A stretch of 64,000 nucleotides of DNA from Pseudo-nitzschia pungens (Eukaryota > Bacillariophyta > Bacillariophyceae > Bacillariales > Bacillariaceae). Below the pieces are notes generated by a model, which did not search any database, was not told where the DNA came from, and saw nothing but the letters and a program-made list of their open reading frames with translations. Shown here one piece after another: positions 29,126 to 40,953 of this stretch (position 1 is the first letter of the stretch; every line of letters starts with the position of its first letter). The translations under genes and the position numbers were made by a program. The stretch spans positions 1,480,501 to 1,544,500 of the forward strand of contig CM074760.1 of assembly GCA_037355855.1 (NCBI GenBank). Reading direction: 5' to 3'.

Positions 29126-31227
29126 CAGTATTCACAAGTAGAGCCTTTGTATGAACGCAAAAACAATCTGAATTCTGCGTTGTGACAAAGAAACCTACTC
29201 GAACGTACGTACGGATTTAAGTAAGTGACGTAACCTTACTTTTCATTTTTTTAAAAAACACTTCGTAATGATATTTCTTCGATGATGTAGGATTATGTAC
29301 AGATGATAACAGTAATTAATCTTAGCTTAAATTACTTGTAGTAATTTGTTGATTTTGTTTCTATTAGTGAATGGTTGCTGCGTACGGTACGGTATTCGGT
29401 AAGATCTTGTGGTTGCCAAGCCCAGCACTTTCTATAAATACTTCTTTTATGGCCCGTCCTTGTAATGGACAAGTGACCAAAGTGCGCACCGGCAATGTAG
29501 TGTTTTTCTCAGTCATCAAAAAATCTCGGAAAAAGCCATGGTCATTACAAGAACACCTCGACATCAATTCGCTTCAGGAAAGAAAAGAATTGAAATCCTT
29601 AGTACGTAGTACGAAGTACTTCGTAACCTTACCTCTTATTGTATGAATATTCGACACCAGGGCTGTAGGCAAAGTGTAGCACATACGAGTACTCGTACTC
29701 AGATTTCCCTTTCAACCAGACAAGGACTATCGAACACAACACACTCGACAGACCTACATCGTGTTCCTCCCATCCGTTCAATCAAACTTTGGGCTAACAG
29801 ATATAGCATAGACGAAGGAGCTATAACAAATTGATACCACTACCTATTGTTTAGAAATTTTCATAACTGCGTTCGAGGAATATCTGGGTGTTGGCTACCT
29901 ACGGTAGATGTCAAGGAATAGTATCTTTGAGAACGTAAAGCGTTACGAATGATCAGTTCTTATTTCAAATAGTTTTGGTAGTCCTCGATGGAGGAACCAT
30001 GCCAGTTAACGTCCAATCGAATCCGTTACGACAGTCAAAGCATTCTTTCTAACAATCATTATTTTTTGGTATGAAGTTCCCAAACCGGTACAGCAACTAG
30101 CTATTACTACCCACGTAGTCTCATCGTTTTCTGCGATGACGAGCTATCAATGGCGACGTGCCAAGAAAAGTTCGAACAAACATGTGATAGAGGAGTCGTT
30201 CGTTCCCGCATCCAACTGGGAATGAAAACTACCGCCGTTCGATCAACCTGAGTTGGTTGCCAGCATTCAGTAGATGAAGCATGACTCCTGTATCGCACGC
30301 GAACGAGGAGGCAAGGTCTGCCAAGGATGATCAATCAATCTACCAGATCATTGTTTTCTTAGTGTGTTGCACAATACGATTAAAAACCATCTGTTTTTTG
30401 TTCTTTCTCCTGTTGTGTGAATAAGAACAACCCATCTGAACACACAACATCGCTTGCTGCCAATGCGTCGTCGAAGCATGGATGATGCTTTTTTTCGAAT
30501 TTTCTTTGAAAATAGTCAGCAAGAAAGAAAACACGCGGTGTTTATTATTTTATGAGAAGAACGCGGTGATTCTCGAAAACGGTTGAAGGCCAGACTTTCG
30601 AGAGTGATCTTTGATTGATTTGCGACATACACGCATGCGTCGGTCCCTCATCAAAACACGACAATTCTTCCTCCAACTCATTGCCATCGTCATCCGGAAC
30701 ACAGTGCGCAGGTGCCGTACATCTCGTCGATCAAGGAACACCCTTGTTTACTTATTGAATCCAAGAAATCATCTGCTGTTGCTGACGGTGTTTTGAGTAG
30801 TCCTCGGTTCCCTGACACTACCCTTCAGTATCAGTTACTAACTACCTATTTCTATCCCTCTGGAGGACGAGAAAGAGAATTTTGTGAAGGTGCTATTAAC
30901 CATATCCACCGTTCCTCTCGATTGTTTCTATTGAAAGGACGACAACAAACGCCTATCGTGACGACCAAGTGATTCTCACTTGAATCCCATAAGCTGCAAT
31001 CTCAATACCAAACCCTCTGGTATCACGACACAACAACGAAACCAACAGGTGAGCCAACAGCCGGCCGCTCTAGCATTGATTGAGATCCTTGCTTCGCTTG
31101 ACCTCGGTGCTGACGACAATCATTATCATTTCTACCTCTTTTCCTCTCCCACGGTGAACGCAACTCGTTGTGAGAATAGTTTTGTAGAAAATCTTTTGGA
31201 AAAGTTTACAACTAGAATATCACAACA

Positions 31228-32912
31228 ATGGACTGTACACAAAATAGTTCGAAATCCCGCGCACGCCGTTGTCTCGGCTTTGTCACCGGTGTTATGTTAA
31301 TGGGATCTGCCGATGCATTGATTCACAACTCGATGCCTCTGAAAAGCCGACACTATGTTTCGAACGCTTCGTCGTCGTCGTCATTATCGGTTACGATGTC
31401 GGCCGTAGAAGACCAAAAGAAAACCAAATTCCGACCGAATCCGGTCGTCGTATCAGCCGAGGCGGAGGCATTGAGTCACTCCGACACAACAATGAAGTTG
31501 ACGCCAAGTTACGACTTGTTTCAAATGCTCTCCGAAGACGAAGGCGGAGAGGCGCCCGTTACAACCAGCGGGAATGCCATGAGAGACGGTTCGGTGTTAA
31601 AGGGTAAGGGGGAAATCGACGAGCTGGAAGGTGTACAGCTCTCCATGTTTAAGGGATGCGGTGGAAAAAGGAAAATAGAAACTCTTCCCGATCCGTTTAA
31701 AATGGTCGAGAAAGAGTTGCAACCCTTTTCCGACTCGATCAAAGAGCTCGTGTCGACGGACCAGCCAATTCTTTCCATGGCAGCCAAACACTTCTTCGAA
31801 AAACGACACGGAAAACGGTTCCGTCCGACCATTGTTCAATTGATGGCAAAGGCGGTCGCCGCAGCGACACCGGAGCACATGGACTCCGATAGTTCCACCG
31901 CTGCGCATTCCGTAGATCTTGGAAAAGAAGAAAAGGAAGTGTTTGAAAAGATTGGAGGAGCTGCCGCGTGGCAATGGAGCGGTGCATCGAAAATCAGTGT
32001 CGACGGGGGCGTCATCACTCCCGAAAATCACAAGGGAAGCGACGCATGGAGAAAGCAAGCCCAACTCGGACAAATTGTGGAAATGATTCACGTTGCTTCC
32101 CTGATCCACGACGATGTCTTGGACGAAGCCGACACCCGACGAGGAGGAGAAGCTGTTCACAAACTCTATTCCAACAAGGTTGCCGTCCTTGCTGGAGATT
32201 ATCTCCTTGCACGAGCTTCTGTTTTGCTTGCCCGGCTCGAAAACACCGCTGTCGTCCAAATCATGGCCACCGCGCTCGAATCACTCGTTGCCGGTGAGAT
32301 CATGCAATTGAAGGCCCCACCCGAGTCGCTGCTCGAGATGGAATCCTATCTCCGCAAGTCGTACTACAAGACCGCCTCTCTGATTTGTTATGCGTGCCGA
32401 TCTACCGCTCTTCTAGGAGGTCACGCCTACGGATCCACCGTTGCGACCGCGTGCGAAGAATTCGGGTTCCACATGGGTCTCGCATACCAACTCCAAGACG
32501 ACATTCTTGACTTCACAGCCGCAGCCAGTGTTCTCGGAAAGCCAGCTCTCGCGGATATGGATCTCGGTCTGAGCACAGCACCTATTTTATACGCAGCCCA
32601 AGAATTCCCCGAACTCAGACCTCTGGTCATGAGACGGTTTAAGAAGAAGGGCGACAAGGAGAAAGCTCTCGAAGCCCTCTACAGCAGTGAAGTCGCTATG
32701 GACAAGGCGAAGGCGCTTGCAAATTTCCACGCACAGGTAAGCTTTTTGGGATTTTGTTGACTCTACTTTCTTGCTGAACATTTCTAACTCATTTTCTTGT
32801 CTCCACGCTACCAACACAGAGAGCTATTGATGCCTTAATGCGATTACCACAAACAGAGGCACGCGATGCCTTGGTACGCCTAACGCATGCCGTTGTCACG
32901 AGAAAGAAATAA
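31228..32912 (+). CDS. Long-chain (solanesyl-type) polyprenyl diphosphate synthase
   Basis: 533-residue trans-isoprenyl diphosphate synthase, which adds isopentenyl units to allylic diphosphates to make the side chains of plastoquinone or ubiquinone. The first Asp-rich motif is DDVLD (residues 295-299) followed by RRGG; the second is QDDILD (Asp424-Asp428); GKRFRPTI is the substrate-binding Lys/Arg segment. The N-terminal 150 residues are a Ser-rich extension without homology, probably an organelle presequence and linker. Exon 1 is 31228-32736 and exon 2 32820-32912, with a GTAAGC...ACACAG intron of 83 nt, phase 0. Length and motifs fit the solanesyl class better than the shorter GGPP synthases, though product length cannot be read from sequence alone. 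Confidence 0.92.
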
Positions 32913-33820
32913 GCACGGACTTTCACCGTTCCCAACGAAGTAATTTCACAAGCATGCACTCACATCGAGAGGCGAAACAAGTTTCTTGGGCCATGAGCGA
33001 ACCCATCGACTTTCCAACAATCATACGGAGTAGACAAGAACAAGAACAGATCACCCCGTACCACCAACAATATGATATCCCATCTCAATTTTCACGACTG
33101 GGCAAGGCATACCCCTTTCACACATCATCGAAACAACAACTCCTACCATGCGGAAGAACTTGAACCAAGAATTTTTGGCAAATTTCCACATCACAGACGG
33201 CCTTGTAAAACAAAATATAGAATTCAACCTATTTTCATTTTTTTCTGTATCATAGGTGCACTAGATGAATTTGTTTTCGGGAAATCATTTCATCTTCCTA
33301 TCCGTCACTCTCTTGTTTTCACCGAGAACCCTTTGTGTACACCCCTGTGTTCACACCACCGTAACGACGAAGAGGAATGAGAGGACAGAGCATGATGTCA
33401 GCGTTCGAGAACTATCAGTAGCACTAGACCAGTTCTCGTCAGGCACATGAAACACCATACAAAACAGTAAGGTTACAGGTAAGATTACTCTGAGCAGAGT
33501 GCATACGGACTCTTGAAACGGAATGACTCGTGACTGGGGCATTCGATACTCAATACCCATACCACAGAAGATTACCGGTAGAACATCGTACCGGCCGGAT
33601 TCCGTTTTCAGTACCGGTAAGAGTACGAGTAGGAGTAAGGTTACCGGTAACTTACGAGTATGCACGTATGGTACGTGTCACACATCGTTAAAAAACGGAA
33701 AACAATGATTAAAATTTCGAACGGTGCGAAAAAATACCGTTCAAATTATTTAGTGACAGCACGAATTTCGAACATCAGAGTCTCATTTCGCTCGACTCAA
33801 ACACAGACAAGGAATTAAGA
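32913..33820. other. Intergenic
   Basis: No gene seen. Two GTAAGGTTAC motifs (33467 and 33635) and several TACCGGTA palindromes lie in the second half, upstream of the next gene. Confidence 0.5.
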
Positions 33821-35315
33821 ATGAATCATCTCCTGTGCTCGTCAAAGGGCGTCAACTGCGGTTCATCCGCAGCGATCATTGCGGGTGCTGTTACGACAAC
33901 AGCTGGAGCATTTTGGTATGAGAAAACAACGCGGTGCGAAGCACGTCGTAAGGTGAAGAACGATGCCGGCGAAGACAGCGAACATGCCTTTCGCATCGAA
34001 AGCCATCTCATGGATCGGATCCATCAGAAGAAGTATTTGTCGAATGCAAAAGATGGAATACCTTCTACATTCAGAGTTCTTGCCATTGACGTTCCCGAAA
34101 TGAGAACAAAAGCATTTACGGGGGAATGTGTACTATCTCACGACAAAGTTTTCATGGACGATGTTGCCTCACCGAAATTGGTTAACGCGGTGGGAGACGA
34201 CAAGGGGGGAAAAACATCGAACGAGAAAAAAGAAAAACTCGAAATCATTCAGAAGTCTTTAGCAAGATCTATCGTGCACTGCTCAAGCCCCCAATCGCAG
34301 CAACACATTGGCGTTGAATTACTAGAGGCGTCGGTTTCAAATTTGAATCGATTCAAGGTCCGGAAAAAACAGAGTTTTGGAAATTACACATACGATCCTG
34401 GAAAATATTACGATTCCTCGACGAAAAGTGCAAAAGACGCTGACGATGAAATTGACGAGGTCGATGAAGGGTTATTGCCCATCGACAAGGAGACGTTAGA
34501 CGAAATGGAAGCACCATGGAATCAATATGCCTGGATGGAGGAGTTTCGTTTGCGGATAAATGGGCTTATCGAATTTGATGCCCCCGTAGAGAAATCATCC
34601 AGATACGAACGGTTGCTTTTTGGCAATCACTACAAATCTACCGTCCCAACCGTGCACAGTATTTGGGATTTCTTCATGCCCTTCACGTTCGCACGAAGTA
34701 ATCCCGAAGGGATAGATGGGAGAAACCAATCAAATGTGAGAGCTTGTAACAAGCCACACGCTGTAATTGCTAATGGAGCAGCCTTAGCAGCTAGTTCCAA
34801 GCTCGCTTCGACTCCTACAGAAATTGTGTAAGAAAGCAAATGTTCCTTTGTTTGTGGTCCATGACCCTAGGCAATGGGGAGGGAATACACAGGCCTCACT
34901 CGAGGAAGCTCTTATAGCAATGCGTTCAACCGTCAAAAACAGAATCATTAGCAACGCGCTTGATCAACAAGGCTCTTCGGCATTTACACGAGGTAGAATG
35001 CTTGGACAAATCGAAACAGAGACAAAGTGGCAGCTCAAAGACAAAACAAGAAGAGCAAAAGAACTGCTCGGCCTTGAGGGAGGAAGGAGGCGGAAGCCAG
35101 AAAAGGAAGATTGGAGCCTCCACGATACAGACGCGCTTGAAACCAAACTAATAGAACGAAAAGTCATTCGAGTCGAAAATAAAGTAAGCGAACACGAGTC
35201 AGAAAGAAAAAGCTACAGCCCTGGATTAACAGAGATCGCTCGCCAGTGTATGAACCGTCAGGCAGTACCCTCAGATGCAACGGAAGAGAGCGATCTTTCC
35301 GAGTCGATCAAATAG
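33821..35315 (+). CDS. Conserved hypothetical protein, membrane-anchored N-terminus (apparent +1 frameshift)
   Basis: About 497 residues after joining two overlapping frames; no family recognised. The N-terminus has a hydrophobic stretch (AAIIAGAVTTTAGAFWYE) ending in Cys-Glu-Ala, typical of organelle inner-membrane anchors. An acidic linker and a central domain follow (ETLDEMEAPWNQYAWMEEFR), then a Rossmann-like segment, PHAVIANGAALAASSK in one frame continuing VPLFVVHDPRQWGGN in the next. The tail is basic and coiled-coil-like. The first frame ends in a TAA at 34829-34831; skipping one base between 34817 and 34829 (for example G34820) joins the two smoothly. A GTGAGA...CTACAG intron (34736-34820) was considered, but the segment it would remove looks coding. 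Confidence 0.6.
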
Positions 35316-35498
35316 AGTGTCTAGTGACAGAACATCGACTTCACCTAAGTATTTGGATATTGAAAGTTTTTGGGCAAGATATTTTGTTTGGGATCACACG
35401 TAATCAGTCATTTTCAAACTATGGACGTAAACTGAGAGCAATAAATAGTCAGTCGAGAATTTGTGCTTGGTGTCCTTTTTTACCTCGATCTATATTTG

Positions 35499-37127
35499 TT
35501 AGACCCTTTTTCTTCTTACTTGTACTTCTTCCCATTCTTCTTCTTGAGGGTTACCAACCGCAGCCCTTGCAAGGTTAATTTCTTCTTTGTGTAGTTGCAA
35601 CGCAAGTGCTGCATCATCTTCGGTTGTTGCTCCAGATTCCCCCTTGTTGGTAGAAACAGATTTCTCGCTTGACGTTACTTCAGACACCTTCTCGTCCTTC
35701 GTGATACTAGAATTGGATTCGTCAGCCTTTCCTACGGTGTTTGATTCAACAACTTCGCTCTTTCTATCTTTCGATGAAGGGCCAGCTGTCTTCTTCTTCA
35801 TAGCAAAACCAGACTCGTCATCGGAACCTTTTTCGTCCAGATCTTGCTGATTCTTATTTGAATCTGTCGAGTTCTCAGCACCATCTTCGGTGCTTTCTAT
35901 AGCAGCCTCGGGGATTACTCTCTCCTCTTCAACCACGTCTGGGAAAGTTCTGCTAGCCGGCATCTTCTCTTTTTTGGCACCTCGTGAAGATTTGGTAACT
36001 GTTTGCCAATCCTGATCATTTTCATCGTCCGTCGATGTAATGATTGTGGCGTAAGGAAGTACGACGGAATCAATCTGACTGGGGATTTGTGGTTCGTTGT
36101 CTTTGGAAGCTGATCCTCCTGACTCTATGTCAGGCTTTTGGTCTTGACTCTCTTTCGTCGGTTGGATTTTGTCCACCCTGTCCTTATCAATCGCTTTTGA
36201 CTTCGATTTCGATGCTTTCTTCTTTTTGTTTTTTGACGACAATTTGCCAACAGATTTGTTTTTGTTACCGGTATCTTTCTTCTTCTCCAAGGTAAGGCTA
36301 GACTGCAGTTTATCTCGAGACACGTCCTTCGTTTTCGAAACTCTTTTTTTCTCGGACTTCCCCACTTTTTTCATTTTCTGTTTTCCTCCTTTGCCCTTTT
36401 TCGTGGTGACATTATTTCTTTCCTTCGTGGTCGGAGGAACACTGAACATCTTGCGGCATTGGTAGATAAAAATACCGATCAACATCAAAACGAACAACCA
36501 TTGAAAATACGGAACTTCCTTGTCAAAAGGTTCTGACTTGAGTGTCCTTGATTTGGTAGTGCTTCGTCTCGTCTTCGTGTTGTTCGAGGGTTTCTTAGCG
36601 GTCGAACGACGAGATTTTCTGCTTCCAGCAGCAGGTGAACTCCCCTTTTCGGTCGTTTTGATGAATGTTTCGTACAGTTCCGGATCGTCCATGAAAAGTT
36701 TATAAATTTGTTCTTCGGACATGTTTTCGAGATCGTCCAAAGTCTTCACAGAATGTGGGGGTGGACCGAAGTTTCCTTGGGCTCGAGTTGGTTGGGATTG
36801 GCCAGATCGATAATATCGCTGTTGCTCAGAATCTGACTTTCCCTGCTGTTGCTGTTGCCTATAATGCTTGCTATTTCTCCCTGGCTTCGTGGTAACTGGG
36901 GAAGGACCTGCACTACGAGATCCACTAGACCTGTAATCCAAAGATGACACAAGGAAGCCAGGTGGACGCTTTTGACTTCGAACAGAGGCGAAAGACGTGG
37001 CAAAAGAACTCTCGTACTGCATTCTCGATGATCGTTTCGCTAAAACAGAAGATTTGTTGGAGGACGGATTGTCGGCATTGGCAGTTGTGGTGGTTACACC
37101 TACTTCATTCTTCGGTTGTTGCTGCAT
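35499..37127 (-). CDS. Single-pass membrane protein with long charged tail, function unknown
   Basis: 542 residues, single exon. The N-terminal 190 residues are Ser/Gln/Arg-rich and include LDDLENMSEEQIYKLFMDDP, an acidic amphipathic helix. One membrane span follows (YFQWLFVLMLIGIFIYQC, near residues 207-224). The tail is Lys-rich, with repeated KSK and KKK clusters suggesting nuclear or nucleic-acid contact, then acidic and Ser-rich, ending DDAALALQLHKEEINLARAAV and EEWEEVQVRRKRV. I recognise no enzyme domain. It converges with the gene at 33821-35315, the stops being 183 bp apart. Confidence 0.7.
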   Translation of the reverse strand: MQQQPKNEVGVTTTTANADNPSSNKSSVLAKRSSRMQYESSFATSFASVRSQKRPPGFLVSSLDYRSSGSRSAGPSPVTTKPGRNSKHYRQQQQQGKSDSEQQRYYRSGQSQPTRAQGNFGPPPHSVKTLDDLENMSEEQIYKLFMDDPELYETFIKTTEKGSSPAAGSRKSRRSTAKKPSNNTKTRRSTTKSRTLKSEPFDKEVPYFQWLFVLMLIGIFIYQCRKMFSVPPTTKERNNVTTKKGKGGKQKMKKVGKSEKKRVSKTKDVSRDKLQSSLTLEKKKDTGNKNKSVGKLSSKNKKKKASKSKSKAIDKDRVDKIQPTKESQDQKPDIESGGSASKDNEPQIPSQIDSVVLPYATIITSTDDENDQDWQTVTKSSRGAKKEKMPASRTFPDVVEEERVIPEAAIESTEDGAENSTDSNKNQQDLDEKGSDDESGFAMKKKTAGPSSKDRKSEVVESNTVGKADESNSSITKDEKVSEVTSSEKSVSTNKGESGATTEDDAALALQLHKEEINLARAAVGNPQEEEWEEVQVRRKRV

Positions 37128-38452
37128 CTTCCGTTACGCGCACTTCTGTTTCCTGCCTGTCAACTGTATCAAAACCGGAGTTGATTCGAAGAATCTGGAA
37201 CATCCCCAAGACGGAGACAGAGGACAAAAGCAAGGAAATATCGTTGAGAGATGCGAGCAGAAAAGTTCAGAGAGCGGAGTTCGACGTGTGAGAAGGGAGA
37301 AGGAAAGAAAACGATTCGCTACTACACGCGTCAACCTCGACATTCGATACAACGCAGCAACTTGGAACGATAAAGTTTCACACAAACGAACATGCCAATG
37401 AAGGGGGACGACACACCTTTGTCCTGAGTAAGGTTATGTTGTCGTTGTCAACCTCTCAGTTCGGACAATAACCACTGAGTGTGATAGACCGTGCGTTATT
37501 TCTTGAGGTTTCATTGTGTTCCTGCCGCGTTGTTCGGATGCCAGTGTTTTACAACATCATTGATAAACCACACATCACCACATAATTTTTCTGAAGAAAA
37601 ATCCGGGATCTTGATTGGTTTGTCACCTTCGACCTGACACAACTGAGGAGAAGCACAGCTGTAACTTCCATACCGGTTGTCTTGTTTCCTAATTTTTCTA
37701 TCGTCTTCCAATACGTAAACCTTATCCATCGCGAGAGTAATGCGGTACCTTACCAGTATTTGTACTCGTAAGTTAACTGTTCACCGGCAGTTTCAACAAG
37801 AGAGTCGTGAATTGGGACCTGAAGTGAAGTCAAAACGTCACTCTTCCAGACGTGCTTCAAATTTTGGAAAATTAGTGAGCAGCAGACCATTTTGTCCGAG
37901 TGTCACGAGTCAGTTACAAGTCATGAATAAATGAATGAATCATGGATACATCATACGTACTATATGTACATTTGAAAGGTAGAAATAGAAACATTGAATC
38001 GGTTGAACTCTTACCCACTCATGACTCACTCACACGGCTCGTGATGCATGAAACGCACCCATCATCTTCAATCTGATTTTTTTTAAAAGTTGTTGAATTC
38101 GTTGATGCATCTCGGATGCTAACGAATGAAAATCATTCCATATCAACGTTGACCGGGTCAGTTACGAGTACATACCGGTACAGTCGTCACTTGTACGAGT
38201 AATTAGTTACTCATGATGCGCCATGGTTCGATCTTGTTTTCTCTCAAGCGTTTGTCATCTCAATCTGATTCACATCTCACACAGCTTTCTACGAAACCTC
38301 AAGATACTGTAATACTGTAACACTCAAGATACTGAAATAGTCGAACGAACTGTTTCGCATCGTACCAGGAAACAAACACGTGATACCGGGATCTCGTTCT
38401 TCCGCCACTATACGGTACGTATATTATCCATCATTGACAGACTAATAACATC
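37128..38452. other. Divergent intergenic region
   Basis: No supported gene. A 72-codon frame at 37511-37729 (-) is unsupported. Promoters of the flanking genes, transcribed in opposite directions, should lie here. Confidence 0.5.
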
Positions 38453-39322
38453 ATGGCAAGACCCTCGATACAGAGAACAGTGAAGGGGAGAACTCCTCGC
38501 ACAAGCTTCCGGAGTTTGCTCGCGGCGGTCGCGCTCCTAGCTCCCTTCTTGCTTCTTGAATCACGCACGAACGCGTTTTCGATCCCGTCGTCGACTGTAT
38601 CAAGAACACCAGGTTGCGGTGCCCGTCCCGCCGGGTCACCTTCGCTTTGTTTGGCGGCATCGACTCGGAGGGGCATCTTGCAACCGACAGCGTTCCAAGG
38701 AGTTTACAACATGAAATTCCAATCCCAGAAGTTGCGTCCGTCCTCAACAACCACTTTATCCATGTACAACCTACCACCCGGAGGTGGTGGTGGAGGAGGC
38801 AAGAACGATATCGTGGAAATTGCGAAGGGAGCTGTTTCGCTACTGTTGGTAATTGGATTTTTCGTCTCTCCACTGGGTGGATTTGTCTTGAGCATATTTA
38901 ATTCTTTCCTAGTGCTGCTATTTGTGTTGCCCCTCCTGGCCACAGTCGGCTTTCAGGTTTGGTCGTCGTTGAACACGGTGAAAGGAGAATGTCCAAATTG
39001 TGGAGCCCCAGCCACGGTAATGAAAAACCAAGATAGCGGCAGCAACGTCGTCGATGATTTCGGTCCGGCTCAATCGATTTGTTTCAACTGCGGAGCTATC
39101 TTGCAAGCCAATGAGGACAATTCTGGAATCAACAATGTCTCCGGTAGAACGAGTCTCGATGATCTGGATTCACAGATGGGAGGTGCCAGTCTCTTTGATT
39201 TATTTTCGTCGACGACGACCACGACGACGACCACCACCACAACTACAACGTCACCCAACAAAGTTGACAAGGGCTCTGTTATTGATGTCGATGTTCTAGA
39301 TGAGGACAAACCATTCCAGTAA
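38453..39322 (+). CDS. Plastid-targeted membrane protein with zinc-ribbon
   Basis: 289 residues, single exon. The presequence has a signal-like helix (SLLAAVALLAPFLLLESRTN) followed by AFSIPSS, which fits the diatom plastid cleavage motif with Phe at +1. A Gly-rich linker and two closely spaced membrane spans follow (AVSLLLVIGFFVSPLGGFVL and LVLLFVLPLLATVGFQVW, residues about 125-172). A zinc-ribbon-like pair comes next, CPNCGAP and CFNCGA, some 33 residues apart. Near the C-terminus is an uninterrupted run of about 13 Thr encoded by ACN repeats (39211-39250). The role is unknown; the fold suggests a thylakoid or envelope membrane protein with a stromal zinc-binding face. Confidence 0.8.
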   Translation: MARPSIQRTVKGRTPRTSFRSLLAAVALLAPFLLLESRTNAFSIPSSTVSRTPGCGARPAGSPSLCLAASTRRGILQPTAFQGVYNMKFQSQKLRPSSTTTLSMYNLPPGGGGGGGKNDIVEIAKGAVSLLLVIGFFVSPLGGFVLSIFNSFLVLLFVLPLLATVGFQVWSSLNTVKGECPNCGAPATVMKNQDSGSNVVDDFGPAQSICFNCGAILQANEDNSGINNVSGRTSLDDLDSQMGGASLFDLFSSTTTTTTTTTTTTTSPNKVDKGSVIDVDVLDEDKPFQ

Positions 39323-39773
39323 ATTAAGCACCCAGACGCATTCATCTAATTTACGAAATGGAAGAGGCGGATACGAAGGCAGACGAAAATTAATAATCCA
39401 ACCAATATACCATACAACTCTTCCTTTTGAAAAGGTTATTCCATATCGTTGCGACAATCACCCAAATCCTAGTTTCCATTCAAAGAAGAATATTCCACAG
39501 CATCAGTGTGTGATGGGTGTAAAGCTTCGCCGAGACATCCAGCAGTGCCAGACGTAGTGTGGTGTGAAGTACCGTATTATTGGACTACTCGAAGATCCTC
39601 TGATATTTCGTGTCCAAGGTGTTCTAGACCAGTGTCATCATTTGTGACAACCACGAGTCCAAAACGCACGTACCCTGAGTGGCGGGAACATGGAATTCGG
39701 AAACATAGAATTCGTTGCGTGCAACATCAGTAATGAAACCCTCTCATGTTGAAAAAAGGACACTCCGTATAAT
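39323..39773. other. Convergent intergenic region
   Basis: Short spacer between two gene ends. No gene, repeat or motif of note was seen. Confidence 0.5.
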
Positions 39774-40082
39774 TTATTCTTCTTTCTGACTAGATACATA
39801 TTCCAATCGTTGGACCTCCGACCTCATGTTGCCCATGATAAAGATAGAAACCGCGGACGCCAAGGTGGTAAACGCGAAAAAGTAGCGACCCGTCGACCGA
39901 TTGATATCGGAATGGCGCCGGCGGTCGTAACCTGTATGCAGCCACTGATTTTCGATCTTTGCTCTCCGGTTGCTTGCAGAAAAATTCCTGTGCACCCACG
40001 CTCGTGCGATTGGTGTTGCCGCCGCACGGGAAGCTGATGTCCGAGCGGAACCCGGTGACCGGTGGATAAGAGAAAGCAACAT
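39774..40082 (-). CDS. Small mitochondrial-type membrane protein
   Basis: 102 residues. The first 35 are rich in Arg, Ser and Ala with no acidic residues (SPGSARTSASRAAATPIARA), then HRNFSAS, which looks like a mitochondrial processing site. The mature part has RRRHSDINRSTGRYFFAFTT leading into one membrane span (YFFAFTTLASAVSIFIMG) and a short charged tail. Size and layout resemble small accessory subunits of respiratory complexes, but I cannot name one. A second frame over the same stretch is open but has no sensible composition. Confidence 0.6.
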   Translation of the reverse strand: MLLSLIHRSPGSARTSASRAAATPIARAWVHRNFSASNRRAKIENQWLHTGYDRRRHSDINRSTGRYFFAFTTLASAVSIFIMGNMRSEVQRLEYVSSQKEE

Positions 40083-40953
40083 CCACGGATTGAACTTATC
40101 CTATTCCGCTTTCAAGCTTTGTCGATTTTCAACTCTGATTGAATTGTGCCTCAATAGACTACCTGCTAGCTCCAGCAGGATAGACGAAAATATGAAGTTG
40201 ATGCTGCGACTGTTTGGGGTTGGAGGTCATCGGTACTTGGACATTTCCCATTTTGACGTTTCTTCTGCTTTGGGTTACCGACGGTTTTCGGTAATTAAAA
40301 TCGACTGACGAATTTTAACTATTGAAATCGTTCTCATGATTGTTCCGAGAGACGAGAAACTTAATTACCGTACCCACAAGAACGAAGTAACCTTACTCGT
40401 GATTACAAGTAAGGCTACTCCCACAAGTACCGTAAGCCTTACGTACACGTATGATTCTTATCGTTGTGCAATTTTTTAGAAAAATAATTACCGGACTTGA
40501 TTTACTGTATTTTTTACCTTCGTATTGGTGTGAATTCTCAGTCGTGCTCCTGTTTTCAAACATCACAATTTTTTTCATTCCCCAGTTTCTCAGACACTCT
40601 TAGCTAACCGCTGGACGTGATGGCTTCGACATCCTCACTTATCGTAAGGTTACTGTTTCGACACCTGGATGATCGAAATACAATAGGCCTTTCTTTTCTT
40701 TCGTTTTGTTTTGTTTTGTTTTTGTTTCGAGAGCATACTTGTCACTTCAATCAACGAGAACTGTACTTGCACCATACTCTCAGACGTACGGAGTCAATCT
40801 GTTGTGGTTGCCCAGCACCAATCGATGGCCAACTGACTTCTGAAAAGCACTGCTTCGAGTATTAAAGTACATGAAGATCGCATCGTAAGCATTCCGAAGT
40901 AAATTCCAAACGACAAACAGGGAAATTGTTTGCCGACGATTCATTCACTATCC
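40083..40953. other. Divergent intergenic region
   Basis: No gene seen. Two exact GTAAGGTTAC motifs (40387 and 40644) and repeated variants (TAAGGCTAC, TAAGCCTTAC) are packed into 40380-40450. Confidence 0.5.

Larger units (their letters stand above)
26913..31227. other. 4.3-kb gene-poor spacer
   Basis: Apart from a doubtful 89-codon frame at 27262-27531, no gene is recognised. It contains a MITE (29031-29125), a long AGT/ACT tract (28476-28622), and GTAAGGTTAC motifs at 28925, 29230 and 29623. The part from 30980 probably includes the 5' leader of the polyprenyl synthase gene. Confidence 0.55.

Noticed and set aside
34736..34820. Intron explaining the 34.8-kb frame change
   Set aside because: GTGAGA and CTACAG exist, but the segment encodes PHAVIANGAALAASSK, which looks like genuine protein, so a +1 shift was preferred; RNA data could reverse this.
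37511..37729. 72-codon frame on the minus strand
   Set aside because: No family resemblance, no gene context; cannot be separated from chance.
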